Shown here: positions 11,001-21,212 of the stretch, one piece after another | Position numbering within the stretch: position 1 is the first letter of the stretch | How the letters are laid out: each line of letters opens with the position of its first letter | From: Cyclaneusma minus | Taxonomy: Eukaryota > Ascomycota > Leotiomycetes > Marthamycetales > Marthamycetaceae | Reading direction: 5' to 3' | Length of the DNA stretch: 64,000 nt | Assembly (NCBI GenBank): GCA_037179335.1 | Contig: JAKZHN010000011.1 | Coordinates: forward strand, 216,428 to 280,427 | The notes under the pieces: model-generated | The model's input: only the letters and a program-made list of their open reading frames with translations | The model's database searches: none | Told to the model about the DNA's origin: nothing | Program-made: the position numbers and the translations under genes

Positions 11001-11551
11001 CCAACAAAGTGATCATCTTCGACGGCTCATTCAACCCCCAGGACGATGTGCAGGCAGAGAATCGAGCTCATAGGATGGGTCAGACACGAGAAGTTGAAGT
11101 CGTTAGGTTGGTGACTAGAGGGACGATTGAGGAGCAGATCTATGCCCTCGGTCAGAGCAAACTAGCACTGGACGCCAAGGTCAACGGAGATGATCATGGT
11201 GAAGATCTTGTTGCAAAAATGTTGCTCGAGGCTCCGCCCATGGAAGCCATCAACACAGAAGATACAGTCATGGGTGGTGTGGAAAAGTCGGACGGTGATG
11301 TCAAAAATGGCACCGTGCAAAAGGAAGATGTTACGGCCAAGGAAGTTACGGTCAAGGAAGACGCCGAGGCCACCAAAGAGAAAGAGCTCGCTCTAGACGC
11401 GATGGTTGAGAAGAACAGACCCAGGCGCCCGAAGAAGGTCAAGAAGGAGAAAGAGGTCGTCGAGGAGGGTCCTCGCCGACCCAGAAGGGCTGCTGCGGCC
11501 GCCAAGACCAAGCTCCAAGGAAGCGGGTATGCTAGTGAGGATCTTGAGTGA
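8009..11551 (+). CDS. SNF2-family ATP-dependent remodeller, Fun30/SMARCAD1 (Fft) type
   Basis: Single-exon gene of 1,180 residues. The N-terminal 220 residues are disordered and Ser/Pro-rich. A CUE-like ubiquitin-binding segment follows at about 232-275 (LVLKVQAIYPHRSIGDCKSA...ALSIL). The SNF2 ATPase starts near residue 544 (LKDYQLVGLNWLALLYK), with Walker A DDMGLGKT near 570, the DEGH box near 674, and the helicase C lobe with TKAGGTGLNL near 987 and QAENRAHRMGQ near 1015. The CUE plus DEGH combination is typical of Fun30/SMARCAD1, which slide nucleosomes and act in DNA-end resection and in keeping silent chromatin through replication. The C-terminal 100 residues are Lys/Glu-rich. The start ATG at 8009 precedes the first conserved residues. 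It is divergent from the BAH-PHD gene. Confidence 0.95.
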   Translation: MATHGLKRATAVEIVPESPVAKRQRTESEQPSRESYGGYNSNADSGDELFSDIRSTPPSHSTQPTQLVNRNTLLESSPAVESSDPIQIPASSPYRPPPTDSNRVGPGRAPAIGRLASLKQPKGPLQPRGTDFRAPARAPPVTNTIDLISDEDVSNKNGRHNRADIPSSSFASRGNKEFSSIIAKSAYHPGPSKSHQSKPSQSTGLKFAPGMSMQSKPERARPVQDSMILDQMTDLRMKELVLKVQAIYPHRSIGDCKSALEQAKGNKERALSILADRDPVPIESSDDELSRKPDPAPQMERKLEKPIQSIQHRYGNQKFKVFDTPDKSEPKRRLVKGRRNPSPSPVASSPPEPLAVESDNESADSAVGSDPDDDLDTNGKFLKWLNTCSVEDLTDLSSLDKASTKDACDAMLKARPFKNLAAAERFTIARLTKTGKKRAGPTTGERIVEAALKMWKGYAAVDSLCAQCDHIAKPLADEMSKWGVDVFGASTDGELQMTTLDSPGDSGVDVASSAVDDDEIKSKGGRQIKKSFLKQPVMMSSEVTLKDYQLVGLNWLALLYKHKLSGILADDMGLGKTCQVIAFLSHLCETGYKGPHLVIVPGSTLENWLREFEKFSPKLTVLPHHGSQADRAQNADTILARCNEVNVVVTTYDMAYKPHDNRFLRHLKPDACVYDEGHLLKNPESQRYGALVKIPSKFKLLLTGTPLQNNLQELTALLGFILPNVFNDRREDLNHIFKHKATTMDKDHAALLSEQRVTRARSMLTPFVLRRKKQHVLKDIPAKHCRVEYCDLHPTQYAIYRGHLDDAKERARLRLEGVKAPKTDEENPMMQLRKAAIHPLLFRRHFDDDKVEVMADLLRENHPSDFDPKQARKHLVGEMHAHNDFVLHTWCSIYPAIEDFDVEEEAWMKSGKVETLVRLLKQYRENGDRVLIFSQFSKVIDILQAVMNTIRIAFTRIDGGTPIDQRQSLIDQFKEDKGITAFLLTTKAGGTGLNLMYANKVIIFDGSFNPQDDVQAENRAHRMGQTREVEVVRLVTRGTIEEQIYALGQSKLALDAKVNGDDHGEDLVAKMLLEAPPMEAINTEDTVMGGVEKSDGDVKNGTVQKEDVTAKEVTVKEDAEATKEKELALDAMVEKNRPRRPKKVKKEKEVVEEGPRRPRRAAAAAKTKLQGSGYASEDLE

Positions 11552-12001
11552 ACGGACGGGCTTTGTGTCAATACTGAGCGACCACATACTGAACGACTGG
11601 ACTTTGAGCAGATGAGCCATTGATGCTATTCAGGGCTGGAGTTTGGCGAGACGGCAGCAAAAGTCCATTTCTGTTTCCGCGGCTTTCATGCATGTTCTTT
11701 GGCTTCATTCGTTATCCGTCGCAGTATCGCATCAGTGGCGTTCAGGGGGGAAGACATCTTTTGCAATTCAGACGCTAGACTGACCACTAAAGGGCTCCAG
11801 TGGTTGATCAACTACAGAGGCTGGAAGCATGGATAAATAGAGGTCCATAGAGCAGTGCCGAACCACCGCTTCGCTGAAAGCGAAGTCTTCAGTTCAGTAG
11901 CATAGATTGATAGAGATCTATCAATAGAATTGAAAATATCAAATGTGCAAATGGAATGATTGTATATGCGCTGCTAGGATGTCAGTGACTAACAGATCTG
12001 A

Positions 12002-12278
12002 GGCTCGTGGTGGACTTTCTTCTGCGTGCAAAATAGCTTGTCTTGTAACTCTTGTTACCCAGACTAGCTTTCTTAAAGACTAGGTCCATGGAATTTTTCA
12101 AATTACTTGGATTATTTCCAGATAATTGGATTTTTCTCATTACCGGAATCACTCGCAATCGCCTGGATTTCTCTCAATCACTCGGACTTTCCACAATTAC
12201 TTGGATTTCTCCCAAGTCCCAATCACCGGAACGAAGTCCGCATCAGAGTTGCACACAGAAGAGATTCTACCACGAGGC
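12002..12278. mobile_element. MITE-like element A: inverted repeats flanking a minisatellite
   Basis: Left terminal repeat 12002-12031 (GGCTCGTGGTGG...CTGCGTGCAA) matches the reverse complement of 12249-12278 at 25 of 30 positions. Just inside the left end is TAGCTTGTCTTG, shared with element B at 38353-38678. The interior is the 19-bp array. There is no coding capacity, so it would be non-autonomous. Flanks TGAGG and GCAGG may be a decayed target duplication. Confidence 0.7.
12089..12232. repeat. Degenerate 19-bp tandem array, copy 2 (inside element A)
   Basis: About seven units such as GGAATTTTTCAAATTACTT, GGATTATTTCCAGATAATT and GGACTTTCCACAATTACTT, in register at 18-19 bp. Same family as the arrays outside TIR elements. 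Confidence 0.75.
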
Positions 12279-14646
12279 AGGTACCTAGCCATGTTCTAAG
12301 TGGCGGGGCTTCACCAGGAGCTTTGCATTTGTCCAAAAGTCAAGCTTCCCGCAGAAACTGACAGATCGAATTCCTTGCGATAACTCATGTGCTTCTGTCT
12401 CGAGGCCATCCGCGCGCCACGCGGAGTTCTCACACGGCGAATCGCAGGGCTTGTCCGGTTATACTAGACAGCGAGACTTTCTTGACTCTTGTTATACTGC
12501 TCGCTGGAACGGTTTTGACCCCTCGACAGAAGCTGAAATTGAATATCGACTACGCAAAGTGTTTGAACAGTGAACGAGTTACACGGAAAAGAAGATCCCA
12601 GCAGCGGCTTCATGACTGTCGACATCGACGAAAGTGTTGTATTTCAAATTCCTTGATTGACAGTTAACCACCGGGATGGGAGGAACTTGAGTAGACTACA
12701 AGATTGAGGGGGAAAGATATCATCCCGGTGAAACAAAAGACTTGTCTGACACATTCGTCTCCAATGACTCTCATATACAACAAGGATCGTGGATCGTCGT
12801 CGGGGATCTTATTCATACCTACGGGAAAGCATTGCTCAGGTCCCAGGAGAGCAAACGCAGATACCCTAACCCAGAGAATTAGAAAAAGCAAACGGAGGGC
12901 GACCTTTCCAGTGCCCAACGGCAACCATCCCAGGTCCTGGGAATCCATGTATGTAACATCAAGCTTACACACTTGCAAGATTTTCCCATAGCCAGGCAGC
13001 CCAAGCTGAACAATCCCTCTGATTCGGCGCATCTAGACTTTGCGATCAGCCCTCATATTCAGTTTCAGGCTTCGGTCATCAGGCCGTCGTGATACATCGA
13101 AGGTATTAGTCAACGATGTCCCGGGAAGTGGGAAACTCGATGGTAGGAGCCACTTGTGTGTAAAGATAGTCTTCTGAAACATCCCGAGAGTCTGTATCTC
13201 TTCTGTACTACCCGTCCGGCATATCTCTCGGAGACGGCAGACTGGTTACTGGTAGGACTAGACTACCCGTTCTTGGGGAATGTGGGACACGGCGAGGATC
13301 GGATGACAGGGATGGCTGGTGATGATTTTTGTGTGACATTTTGGGGGTATGCGTCAATCCCATACTAGGTTGCTGTTGACTGTTGGGGTAGAAAATGGGA
13401 AAGTAATTGGGTCTTTCCGAGACTCAAACAACTGGTAGTTTTGAATGTACTCATCCGGTCTCTCTAAACCACTTGACTTAGGCGACTACCCCAATTTGAT
13501 AAAGGCTATTCAAGAATTGTCACCACGAGAGGGACAAGCAGGCTGCAGGACCTGTCTGTCCGGGCTTACTTGCCATTGGCCAATACAACTCGAGGGTGTG
13601 CAGTACGATCCCAATCACTCTGAAAGTGCCATGGCTCACACGGATTTCGGTGCCATTGAATGTCTGTGGCGTCAAGATTTGAGGCCCCTGATCCTTGGAG
13701 GCTGGCTGCTTGCTGCACGTCTCCGGTGACGCTGCATTCGACAATCTTTCTAGAACAAGGGCACGGCAGGATTTGAGATGGTTGGAAATTGGGGTATTGA
13801 AATTGGAGGATCTGGGCGGAAGATGAGACCGTGGGGGAACAGAAAGCGGCTTCGTGAAATTGGGGGAGGTTTCAGGAGGCTTGAAACTTGACTTGGAAGA
13901 AGATGTGGCGTGACAATTGCTAGGAGACAGATTATTGTTCATGACTTCACAGTGCGTGCCATTCGATCCCGCAGCATGCAGGACGGGCTGGGGAGAGGTG
14001 CAGATGCGGCTGCAGGGGATGGGGATCCGGTTTGGCGGCCATGTTAGATGTCGTGCAGGAGGAAGAAATTGGCGAATTCAGCAGGGGCCATCTGAATGCA
14101 TACATGTGCGGCATCAGGTGTGTAGAAGAGAAGGCCCGAGAGGATCGTGTTAGCAGACACACTGAGGGAGTCTGGTCGTGGATTGGAATTGGGCTTGGGA
14201 TGGTCGTGGTGGCACGACGCTATGGCTGCCGCAGCCTGGTGTTGTACCCTATGTACTGACAAGATGGCGTACCTCGAGAGTGCAGGCATTCAATCTTCAT
14301 ATATCTATACCTGCAGCTATATCTATCCACTGCGACTTCGCCAGGGCCCTCAGCTGTTTCAGCAGCTGCGCAGCACTGTGCTTGCCATCTCACTTAATAT
14401 ATGCCCGCGCCGTCCCTCAGCCCTTCCCCTGCGCTATTTGAGTTGGGTGCATCTGGCCTGCGCGCCGGCCTCGGTTGTAACTGTCCCTAATTATTTGGCC
14501 CGTCGTATTGCGATCGTCCCAACTTCACACATCAACCGACTCGAAAATTCGCCAATCCATCTCTACCCAAAAAGCTTACACCACACCACCGAACAAAACG
14601 CCCCAACCACGACCGAACTTCTGCAATAGGAGCGGAAAAGCTCTCG

Positions 14647-15983
14647 ATGGCTGAACAGGACTCCCGCCCCGCCGTGCTGATTATCGGCGGCCTGGGCTAC
14701 CTTGGACGCTTCCTTGCCCTGCACATCCACCAGAACAAGCTGGCCTCGGACGTCAGGCTGGTCGACAAGGTGCTGCCGCAGCTGGCGTGGCTGGCCCCCG
14801 AGTTTGCGGAAGCCTGCTCCCCGGATAAATTCATGCAGGCCGACGCCTCGAGAGAGCGTGAGTCTCTTGTCCTCGCAAATTCGTGTTATAAGTGATGGCG
14901 CAAAGTGGGTGCCATTGCAAATTGTGACGAGCTTGCGCTTCTAGACTAGACGTGAAATTTCTTCATTGATTCGCTAACCATTGGCGTCGGATCGCAGAAT
15001 CCTTACAGAAGGTGTTCGATCGCCCAGATGGAAAACAATGGGACTATGTATTCAATTGCGGAGGGGAGACTCGCTATTCACAGGAAGATGAGGTATACAA
15101 GGCCCGCTCGCTGGCTTTGTCGCTAGCTGCCGGGAAGGAGGCAGCGAAACGAGGCGTGAAGGTGTTCGTGGAGCTTTCTACCGGCCAGGTGTACAAACCC
15201 GATTCGAATCCCCGGAAGGAGGATGCCAAGCTCAAGCCTTGGTCTAAGCTGGCTCAGTACAAGCTGCAAGCTGAGGAGGAGCTCGCCAAAATTCCTGGGT
15301 AAGCCAACCACTGTATCCCAATGTCTGGTTTGGATAGCCAAACTAACGCTTTCATCTCAAGCCTGAATTTGTCAATTGTACGACTAGCCCATGTGTATGG
15401 CGACTACGCCTCTCAATTCGTTGCCACGGCCTTATCAATGGCCCGAGTCTACCAACATCTCGAGGAAGAAATGAAGTGGTTATGGACAAAGGACTTACGA
15501 GTTAACACTGTACACATCCACGACGCGGTCCGAGCAATATGGAGCGTTGCCGATTGGTACGCCAAAGGCAAAGCCAACTGGGACGCAAAGGACGGCGCGA
15601 CCCCCATCTTCAACGTCGTTGACGAGGGCAGCACATCGCAAGGGACAATGGCAGAGATTATTGGCCAGATTTTCAAAATAGAGACCGGTTTCCAGGGCGC
15701 CCTGATATCGACGTTTGCGAGGTTAAATCTGGACAGCGTGGTGGACGATATAAATGACGACGTCCTGGACCCCTGGGCGGATCTGCTAGAGGCCGCCAAG
15801 ATCACGCGGCCCGGCCCGCTGAGTCCGTTTATGGAGAAGGAGCTGCTGCGAGACACGGACCTTAGTCTGGACGGCAGCAGGCTGAAGAAGGTGGTCGGCT
15901 TTACTTACGAGAAGTCCTGCATCACCAAGGAAGAGGTGGAAAAGATCATCGAAAGCTACAAGCGGCAGAACTGGTGGCCATGA
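14647..15983 (+). CDS. Extended short-chain dehydrogenase / NAD-dependent epimerase-like protein
   Basis: Rossmann-fold protein of the extended SDR family (epimerase / 3-beta-HSD-like), 377 residues, probably cytosolic. Exons 14647-14857, 14998-15298 and 15362-15983, all GT-AG with CTAAC branch sites. The dinucleotide-binding motif GGLGYLG sits at about residues 14-20, followed by an acidic residue at the end of strand 2 (RLVDK), which favours NAD. The usual catalytic YxxxK is not evident: where it is expected, the sequence reads AQYKLQAEEEL, with Lys directly after Tyr. Later blocks VRLAHVYGDYA and VNTVHIHDAV fit the family. Substrate cannot be told from sequence. The altered catalytic motif makes a non-catalytic or modified role possible. 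Confidence 0.85.
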
Positions 15984-18287
15984 TGTGTCCATACCGCTGA
16001 GCGTACAATTTCCGAAACATGATAGAGTGTCTGCCGGGAAAGGGAATCTGTCTGTGAAGGCAGTCGATGTATCCGATTGCATCGAAGAGTCCGAACGCCG
16101 ACGTCCTGAAAGGGCATGCTCCGACGAACTTCGGCCTGGAGTCGGAAGCGCCTTTTTGTTACCCTTCCATGTGCAGATAGACGAGAAACGATGCTGCTAA
16201 TGATACCAAGTCGGACGGAGCCAGCGAGCGTGGAGCATCACACTATATCTTGTTTACTTTTGGCATCACTCGATTGAGCATTGCATTGGGGAAGAAGAGG
16301 CCCGGGGGCTTGTATCACTCGTTTGCTCAGAAGCGATCCTCCACGGCGAGAGTCTTCTTGTATTAATAGAACCACATAAGACGGACAGAACAAACAATTA
16401 CAGGCAAGTGGCAGTGCAGTTACATAAGTTTGCGTGTATTCTTGGGAAAGCCATGTCCGAGCACACAGGTCCAGTTCCACTCACGGGCATCTTGATGCTC
16501 AGCCTTCCGATCCTGTGAGGTTGGGGTAGGCTTTGCGCCGGAAGACAATAATGCTCGTTCCTTCCCGGGGTTCGTATATGTGGACCTTTCGGATAGCCGG
16601 CTGTGGACTAAGCAGTCTCAGCCTAAGTTCCTTCGATGCAAAAATGTTGTGAGAGGCGGCGGCTATGGATCAATCTTCATTTCCCTTCAATCCTAGAGTG
16701 CCGTCAGAGGCGCGAGGTAACACTAACATGGTGAGTGAGCGGGAGGCTGTATGTAACGGTGGGCAGCATAATTCAAGGCTCCTCCAAAGTACCTACTCAT
16801 CATTATGCATGCTCTGAAGTCGGACGTATATGTGGCTCCTTCACAGGCCGATCAGTTGTAGGGGTCCTGCCAGACATCGTAAAGTAGAGTAGCCGTCCTG
16901 CAGTCAGCACGGATGGGGTAGCGGACAGAAAGGCTGGGGGCGGAAGATGAAGTGGAGAGGTCGGCTTGATGTGCTAGTTGCTACACGCAGGAGGCTGATG
17001 TAATAATCCAAGTACTACTGCAACTTTGTCAACTTGTAACTTGTTCCAACAGTATGTAGAAGGGCTCGGAGTATGTAAGCAATATGTAGGTCGTCGAGAG
17101 GGGAGCAAGGCTGGAGAGCACACCCATGCTTGGCGGCGAAGCCGTGACGCAGGATCCTGGAAGTTTGGCGGCGGAGCTCTTGGTTCAGGAAGAGACAGCA
17201 GCATAGCAAAAGGCAGCTCGTAGCTCGAACAAGTCTTGGCTCTAAGCTCATAGTCCCCTCGGGAAATTGAGGCATCTGGGCGGTTTGGAGGGAGTCCAGC
17301 GGAAGGGAGCCAATTGATTAGCTTACCTCACCCTACGCATGGTGTTTTGCAAGTATGGGATGTCGAAATGGCAGCAGATGAAACAGGTCTCGGCTGTCGA
17401 AAGACAGCTTGGTGGTTTGCAACAGCTTCTGAGCCTCGGCTTGCTTTGAAGAGTGGGCAAGCCGTCGCAGCTTGCATTGGTGTGCTTGGAGCTGTTGTCA
17501 TGTAGCTTGCAGCTTGGCAGATGCTGATTGATGATTGATTGATGATTGATGGACTGGAGTCCTAGAATATCCATCCCTGGAGGATATGTAGTTGACAGAT
17601 GCCCCTTTTGGTAGAGTCTATCCAGCCAACCCTTCATGTTGTTCCTGCAGCAGCAGGAGTCCGACTCGCCGCCATGCCGTTGGTTTCACACGCTGCGACG
17701 GCGTGGCTCTCCACACCCAGAACACCAACATCGCCGTCGATCCAGTGATCACCGAGGCACGGCTGCCTTCCCAGACTGCTGCCAGCCCTCTCACGCCTGA
17801 AGCTCCGTCAAGATGGAACATCTCCAAATGCACTTGCACGACTCAAAGCTCAAAGGATCGGCATAGGGTCTGCATGACTTCCGTCTTGTCAGCACCACGC
17901 CGCGCTCCAATCATGCCCCCAACGACGCCGTAAGCGGCCTCATCCCTCTTACTCAGCCCACCACAGCAAGAGAGAGTCGTAACACGTGAGTTGAAGCTGG
18001 GTAGCTGAGGCGGGACGGGCCATGGAAAAACGTAGCGACGTCGCTTGCGACTCAAGCGAGACGGCAGCAGCTGAGGCGAGCCGCCCAGAGTGCCAATAAT
18101 TATATAACGGTGCTGGCCCATCGACATCTCTCTTCTTCTCCATCTACAAACAACTCTCAAGTTTGCTCCTCCAGCTTCCTCAAATTCCAAGACCAAGCTT
18201 CTCCCCACCCACAACCACCAAGGTCTACTCAACCCACAACCACCTACAACCAACCAACCTCCAACCAAACAACAACATTCAATCACA
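15984..18287. other. 2.3 kb intergenic region
   Basis: No recognisable gene on either strand. Open frames near 17323-17637 (minus) and 17592-17933 (plus) have no family resemblance. Simple repeats of ATTGATTGATG type lie at about 17520-17552. The last 190 bases carry the core promoter and CA-rich leader of the next gene. Confidence 0.5.
18101..18107 (+). promoter_or_regulatory. TATA box of the small conserved gene at 18288
   Basis: TATATAA about 185 bases before the start codon, followed by a C/T-rich tract and a long CAACC-rich leader. This leader style is common in strongly expressed fungal genes. Confidence 0.55.
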
Positions 18288-18951
18288 ATGGCTGCTCCTG
18301 CTACTACCCACATTGGCAACATGACTGCCGACTATGTCATGGTATGTTCTCTTCCCTTGACCCCAAGCAACAGCTTGCAACTTCACCAGCCTTGGGCCTC
18401 CATCTCTGAATTTCACATACTGACTCTCTCTCCAGAACAAGTCGCTGTCTGACAAGACCGGTCCCATGCTCGAGATGCAAGGTGTCGGCTTCATCATGCG
18501 CAAAGCCATCGGCGTTGCTACTGTCACGATTCACCTCAAGCAGTACAAGGGTGATGACGGTCTCTGGCGCATCGATGCCCAGAACAACGGCAGCGGTGCC
18601 AAGGGCAACTCCGAGGCCCGCGTCCTCGACTGGAAGCAGCGCCCCCACACCGACAACATCTTCGGCAGCGTCCTCGGCCAGACTCACTTTGTCACGGCCG
18701 ACAAGATCAAGAACGACGCCTTTCTCAAGGAAGGTTGGCTTGAGGGTCCCGAAGAAGCCAAGGGCCCCAACGGCGAGAGCCACATCGAATCCCACGTTAT
18801 CAACGAGGAGCGTGGCTGGGAAGTCTGGCAAGTCTGGGGCTTCCAGCTTGTGAACGGCGAGCGTCGCCACGTTCGCAAGGTGGTCTGCGAGAAGGCTGGA
18901 AAGCGTGTCCAGGTCAAGCTGGTCTACGACTTCAACCCCTACGCTGCTTAG
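18288..18951 (+). CDS. Small conserved fungal protein, probably calycin-like; function unknown
   Basis: Two exons, 18288-18341 (18 codons) and 18436-18951, encode 189 residues. No signal peptide or membrane segment is visible. The protein has a well-preserved alternating pattern (LEMQGVGFIMRKAIGVATVT, GLWRIDAQNN, ARVLDWKQRPH, GWEVWQVWGFQLVNGERRH) that suggests an antiparallel beta-barrel. I recall similar fungal hypothetical proteins but no assigned function. Codon use is strongly biased to C/G-ending codons (AAG, CTC, GGC), and the gene has a clear TATA box and a CA-rich leader, so high expression is likely. A 251-codon antisense open frame over this gene is a by-product of the biased codons. 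Confidence 0.82.
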
Positions 18952-19378
18952 ATGCGCATGGCTGGATGATGGTGGACGGCAATGATGACACGATATGGGA
19001 GTGTGGGATGGGACGGATACATATGGACTGGTCGGGCTCATGGTTTCTGCTTTCGCATGGGGTCTAGCGGCATAGATTTCGGGTTTCGGCATGGAATTTC
19101 GCAGCGGTTCATTGGTCTCGTCCTACAAAACAAGCGTTGACTTTCTATCTTCTTTGCTCGGTCTTTGGTATCGTAGGTGCTCTTGAATGTGAATTTGACT
19201 GTATCCTCCTGTCCTATACCATGAAGCCTCCATAGAACTTTTGCAACTCGCTATCAATGCAAAAAGCAGAGCCTCCATAACACTTGGTTCAACAATGGCA
19301 GTCGTATTGCCTGGTCTACCGAAAAAGACTGCTCTGTTTGCCTAGTCCCTTTTTCCTAATCCTTATGATCTGTCCCAC
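18952..19378. other. Convergent 3' intergenic region
   Basis: 427 bases between two convergent stop codons. I see only AT-richer sequence compatible with 3' UTRs. Confidence 0.5.
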
Positions 19379-20418
19379 TCATCCCTTACGCATAGAATTA
19401 ATCATGTCCTGATGCGTAGCCCGGTCCCGGTTGGTCTCCGTCAGGGGCTGGATGCTCCTCAGCTCGCCCACAATATCCTTCGTCTTGCCAAAGTAGACGT
19501 CCTGGAGCAAGTTCCTCATCTTAAACTCCATATCTTCAACCAGCTTTCCGATATTCGCAATATGAGAGCTGTCGTTCTCGACTGGAAGATCCGTCTCCGT
19601 CTGCCTCGTCAAGTTTCCACTCAGGTCCATCTCGCCCAAAGCTTCGTTGGCTGCTGAGAGATGTAATATGACGGTGCTTGTGAGCTTGTAGTGAGAAGTT
19701 CGCGCACGGTCGATGGCTTCGAAGACGTGGATCGAGTCCCAGACGCCCTTGTTGCTGCCTGCTGGAGCAGTAGCTAATAAAACCCCGTTAGCAACATCCC
19801 CCCTTAACCCCGCCAAACACCTCGCAGTCATACCTTTCTTGATCAAAACAACGCCCGCAAATCCATCGTCCAGATTCCAGAAGTACACCGAGCTAATACC
19901 CCCCTCATAATACATCTCCCTATAAATATCAAACGCATCATTTGCCGCAACCTCGATCTTGCGAATCCGCTCGCTGGGGATAGCTCCCTCGCCGGCTCCG
20001 TCATCTGCACCGCCAGGGCCGTTCTCGCCCTCGAGAGGGGGATCAAATTTTCCGGACCATGGCGAGCGGTAGCTGTCGCCGTCTCGGTTGTAGTCGCAGA
20101 GGAGATAGTCCCGGCCGGAGTCTTTGCAGCGACGCACCTCGAGGGGCTGATCAACGGCAGCGAGGAGTTCTTCGGTAAGGGATGGGCAGAGATCGATAAT
20201 GCGGTTGACGTTCAGGGTGGTGTCGCGCGGATCGAGGCGTCTGAGGAGGTCACTGAGAGGGGTGATTGTTAGTAAGACGAGTATGCACCGTAGCCCGAGA
20301 GCTTTCAATTGTTCTTGAACAGCTCGATTGCAGGGAACGAAATGTGCAATGGGAAGCAATTGGTTGAGATGTACACTTACAGAGCGCTGTCAAGCTGTTC
20401 CTCGTTAAAGTCAGCCAT
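19379..20418 (-). CDS. CAP2: F-actin-capping protein subunit beta
   Basis: Beta subunit of the CapZ heterodimer, which binds barbed ends of actin filaments at cortical patches. Exons 20418-20381, 20252-19834 and 19773-19379; 283 residues, normal for the family. Signature blocks: LDLLRRLDP, VDQPLEVRRCKDSGRDYLLC, DYNRDGDSYRSPWS, YYEGGISSVYFWNLDDGFAG and GVWDSIHVFEA. The second intron (19833-19774) is 60 nt and has no stop in frame, so its retention would simply add 20 residues after VVLIKK; family conservation and its GCTAAC branch site support removal. An open frame extends upstream of the start into the leader, in frame with it; the conserved start MADFNEEQLDSAL is preferred. Confidence 0.95.
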
Positions 20419-21212
20419 GGTTGCGGTCTTGGTGTCGTGTGGTTTGGTGTCGGGGTGAGTTGGACTGCACTGCTCGGGGTCCTCTATCGCCGAGATTGCG
20501 GCGTTCGGGCTGACTTGGTGCAGGTGCGGAAATCGGAGTGTCCGAACCTTCGTATCCGAATCAGCCCGTCCCAGGCCCCAGAACGAGTAGGTTTCAGGCA
20601 TAGCGGAAAGCTTTTGCAAAAGCTCTGGTGGGAGCCGTCTCGTGGAGGCAGCCATAGCTGAGGTATGGTTGATGTGAAGATTGAGTGTTGTTTGGACTTT
20701 TTGTGCTGTGCTGTTTCTGCTGCTGTACTTGGCCGCGAGCACCGTTTGCTTCGGAATTTCTTCAAATATTTATTGGAAAACTTATTTAAAACGTTCCCGA
20801 GATGCCTCTGGAGCTGTCTCTGTAGCATAGTTCTGTTGTCGCTCAAGTGTTCTGTCGTTTGCATAGGTAGCACTCGGCTTTTCGAGCAATCTGGTTTAAC
20901 TTGGTAACCGGCACCTTACAACTTTACTTATTGCAAAGAACATGGGAAACTTGAGAAACTTGGGGTTAGAGGTCAGGGAATTGAAGGCCATGGTTTTCCT
21001 GTAATCCAATGCCAATTGAAATGCCGTCAAGACTGGGCAACTTATGTCTTTTGTCAGAAGCGGCCGGCTGGCCTCTATTGCAGTCCACCGGTCTTTCGGA
21101 TCAACATATACTCCCCTTTCTCTTTTAGCCGAATTAACAAATCTTCTTCCATCTTCCATTGGCGACAATCGGAGCCAAAAAAATGTAACCCGTCGTTTGA
21201 GTTTCCTACACT
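20419..21212. other. Intergenic region between Sec20 and CAP2 genes
   Basis: About 0.8 kb holding the CAP2 promoter and the Sec20 3' flank (both genes minus). An upstream open frame in phase with CAP2 (from 20742 or 20655) is read as leader sequence. Nothing else is recognisable. Confidence 0.5.

Larger units (their letters stand above)
11552..14646. other. 3.1 kb intergenic region with a TIR-bounded element
   Basis: It holds the inverted-repeat-bounded element at 12002-12278. Outside it I find no recognisable protein. Minus-strand open frames at 13032-12664 and 13942-13520 (the latter Ser/Pro-rich) have no family resemblance and no convincing splice structure. A short repeat remnant with AAGTAATTGGG lies near 13400. 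The last 300 bases are the promoter and 5' UTR of the SDR gene. Confidence 0.5.

Noticed and set aside
18337..19092. A 251-codon frame antisense to the small conserved gene at 18288
   Set aside because: Shadow of strongly biased codons on the sense strand; the sense frame has proper intron and leader features.
20381..20742. N-terminal extension of capping protein beta in frame with the start
   Set aside because: Family members begin near MADFNEEQ; the extension is Ser/Thr/Pro-rich and leader-like.
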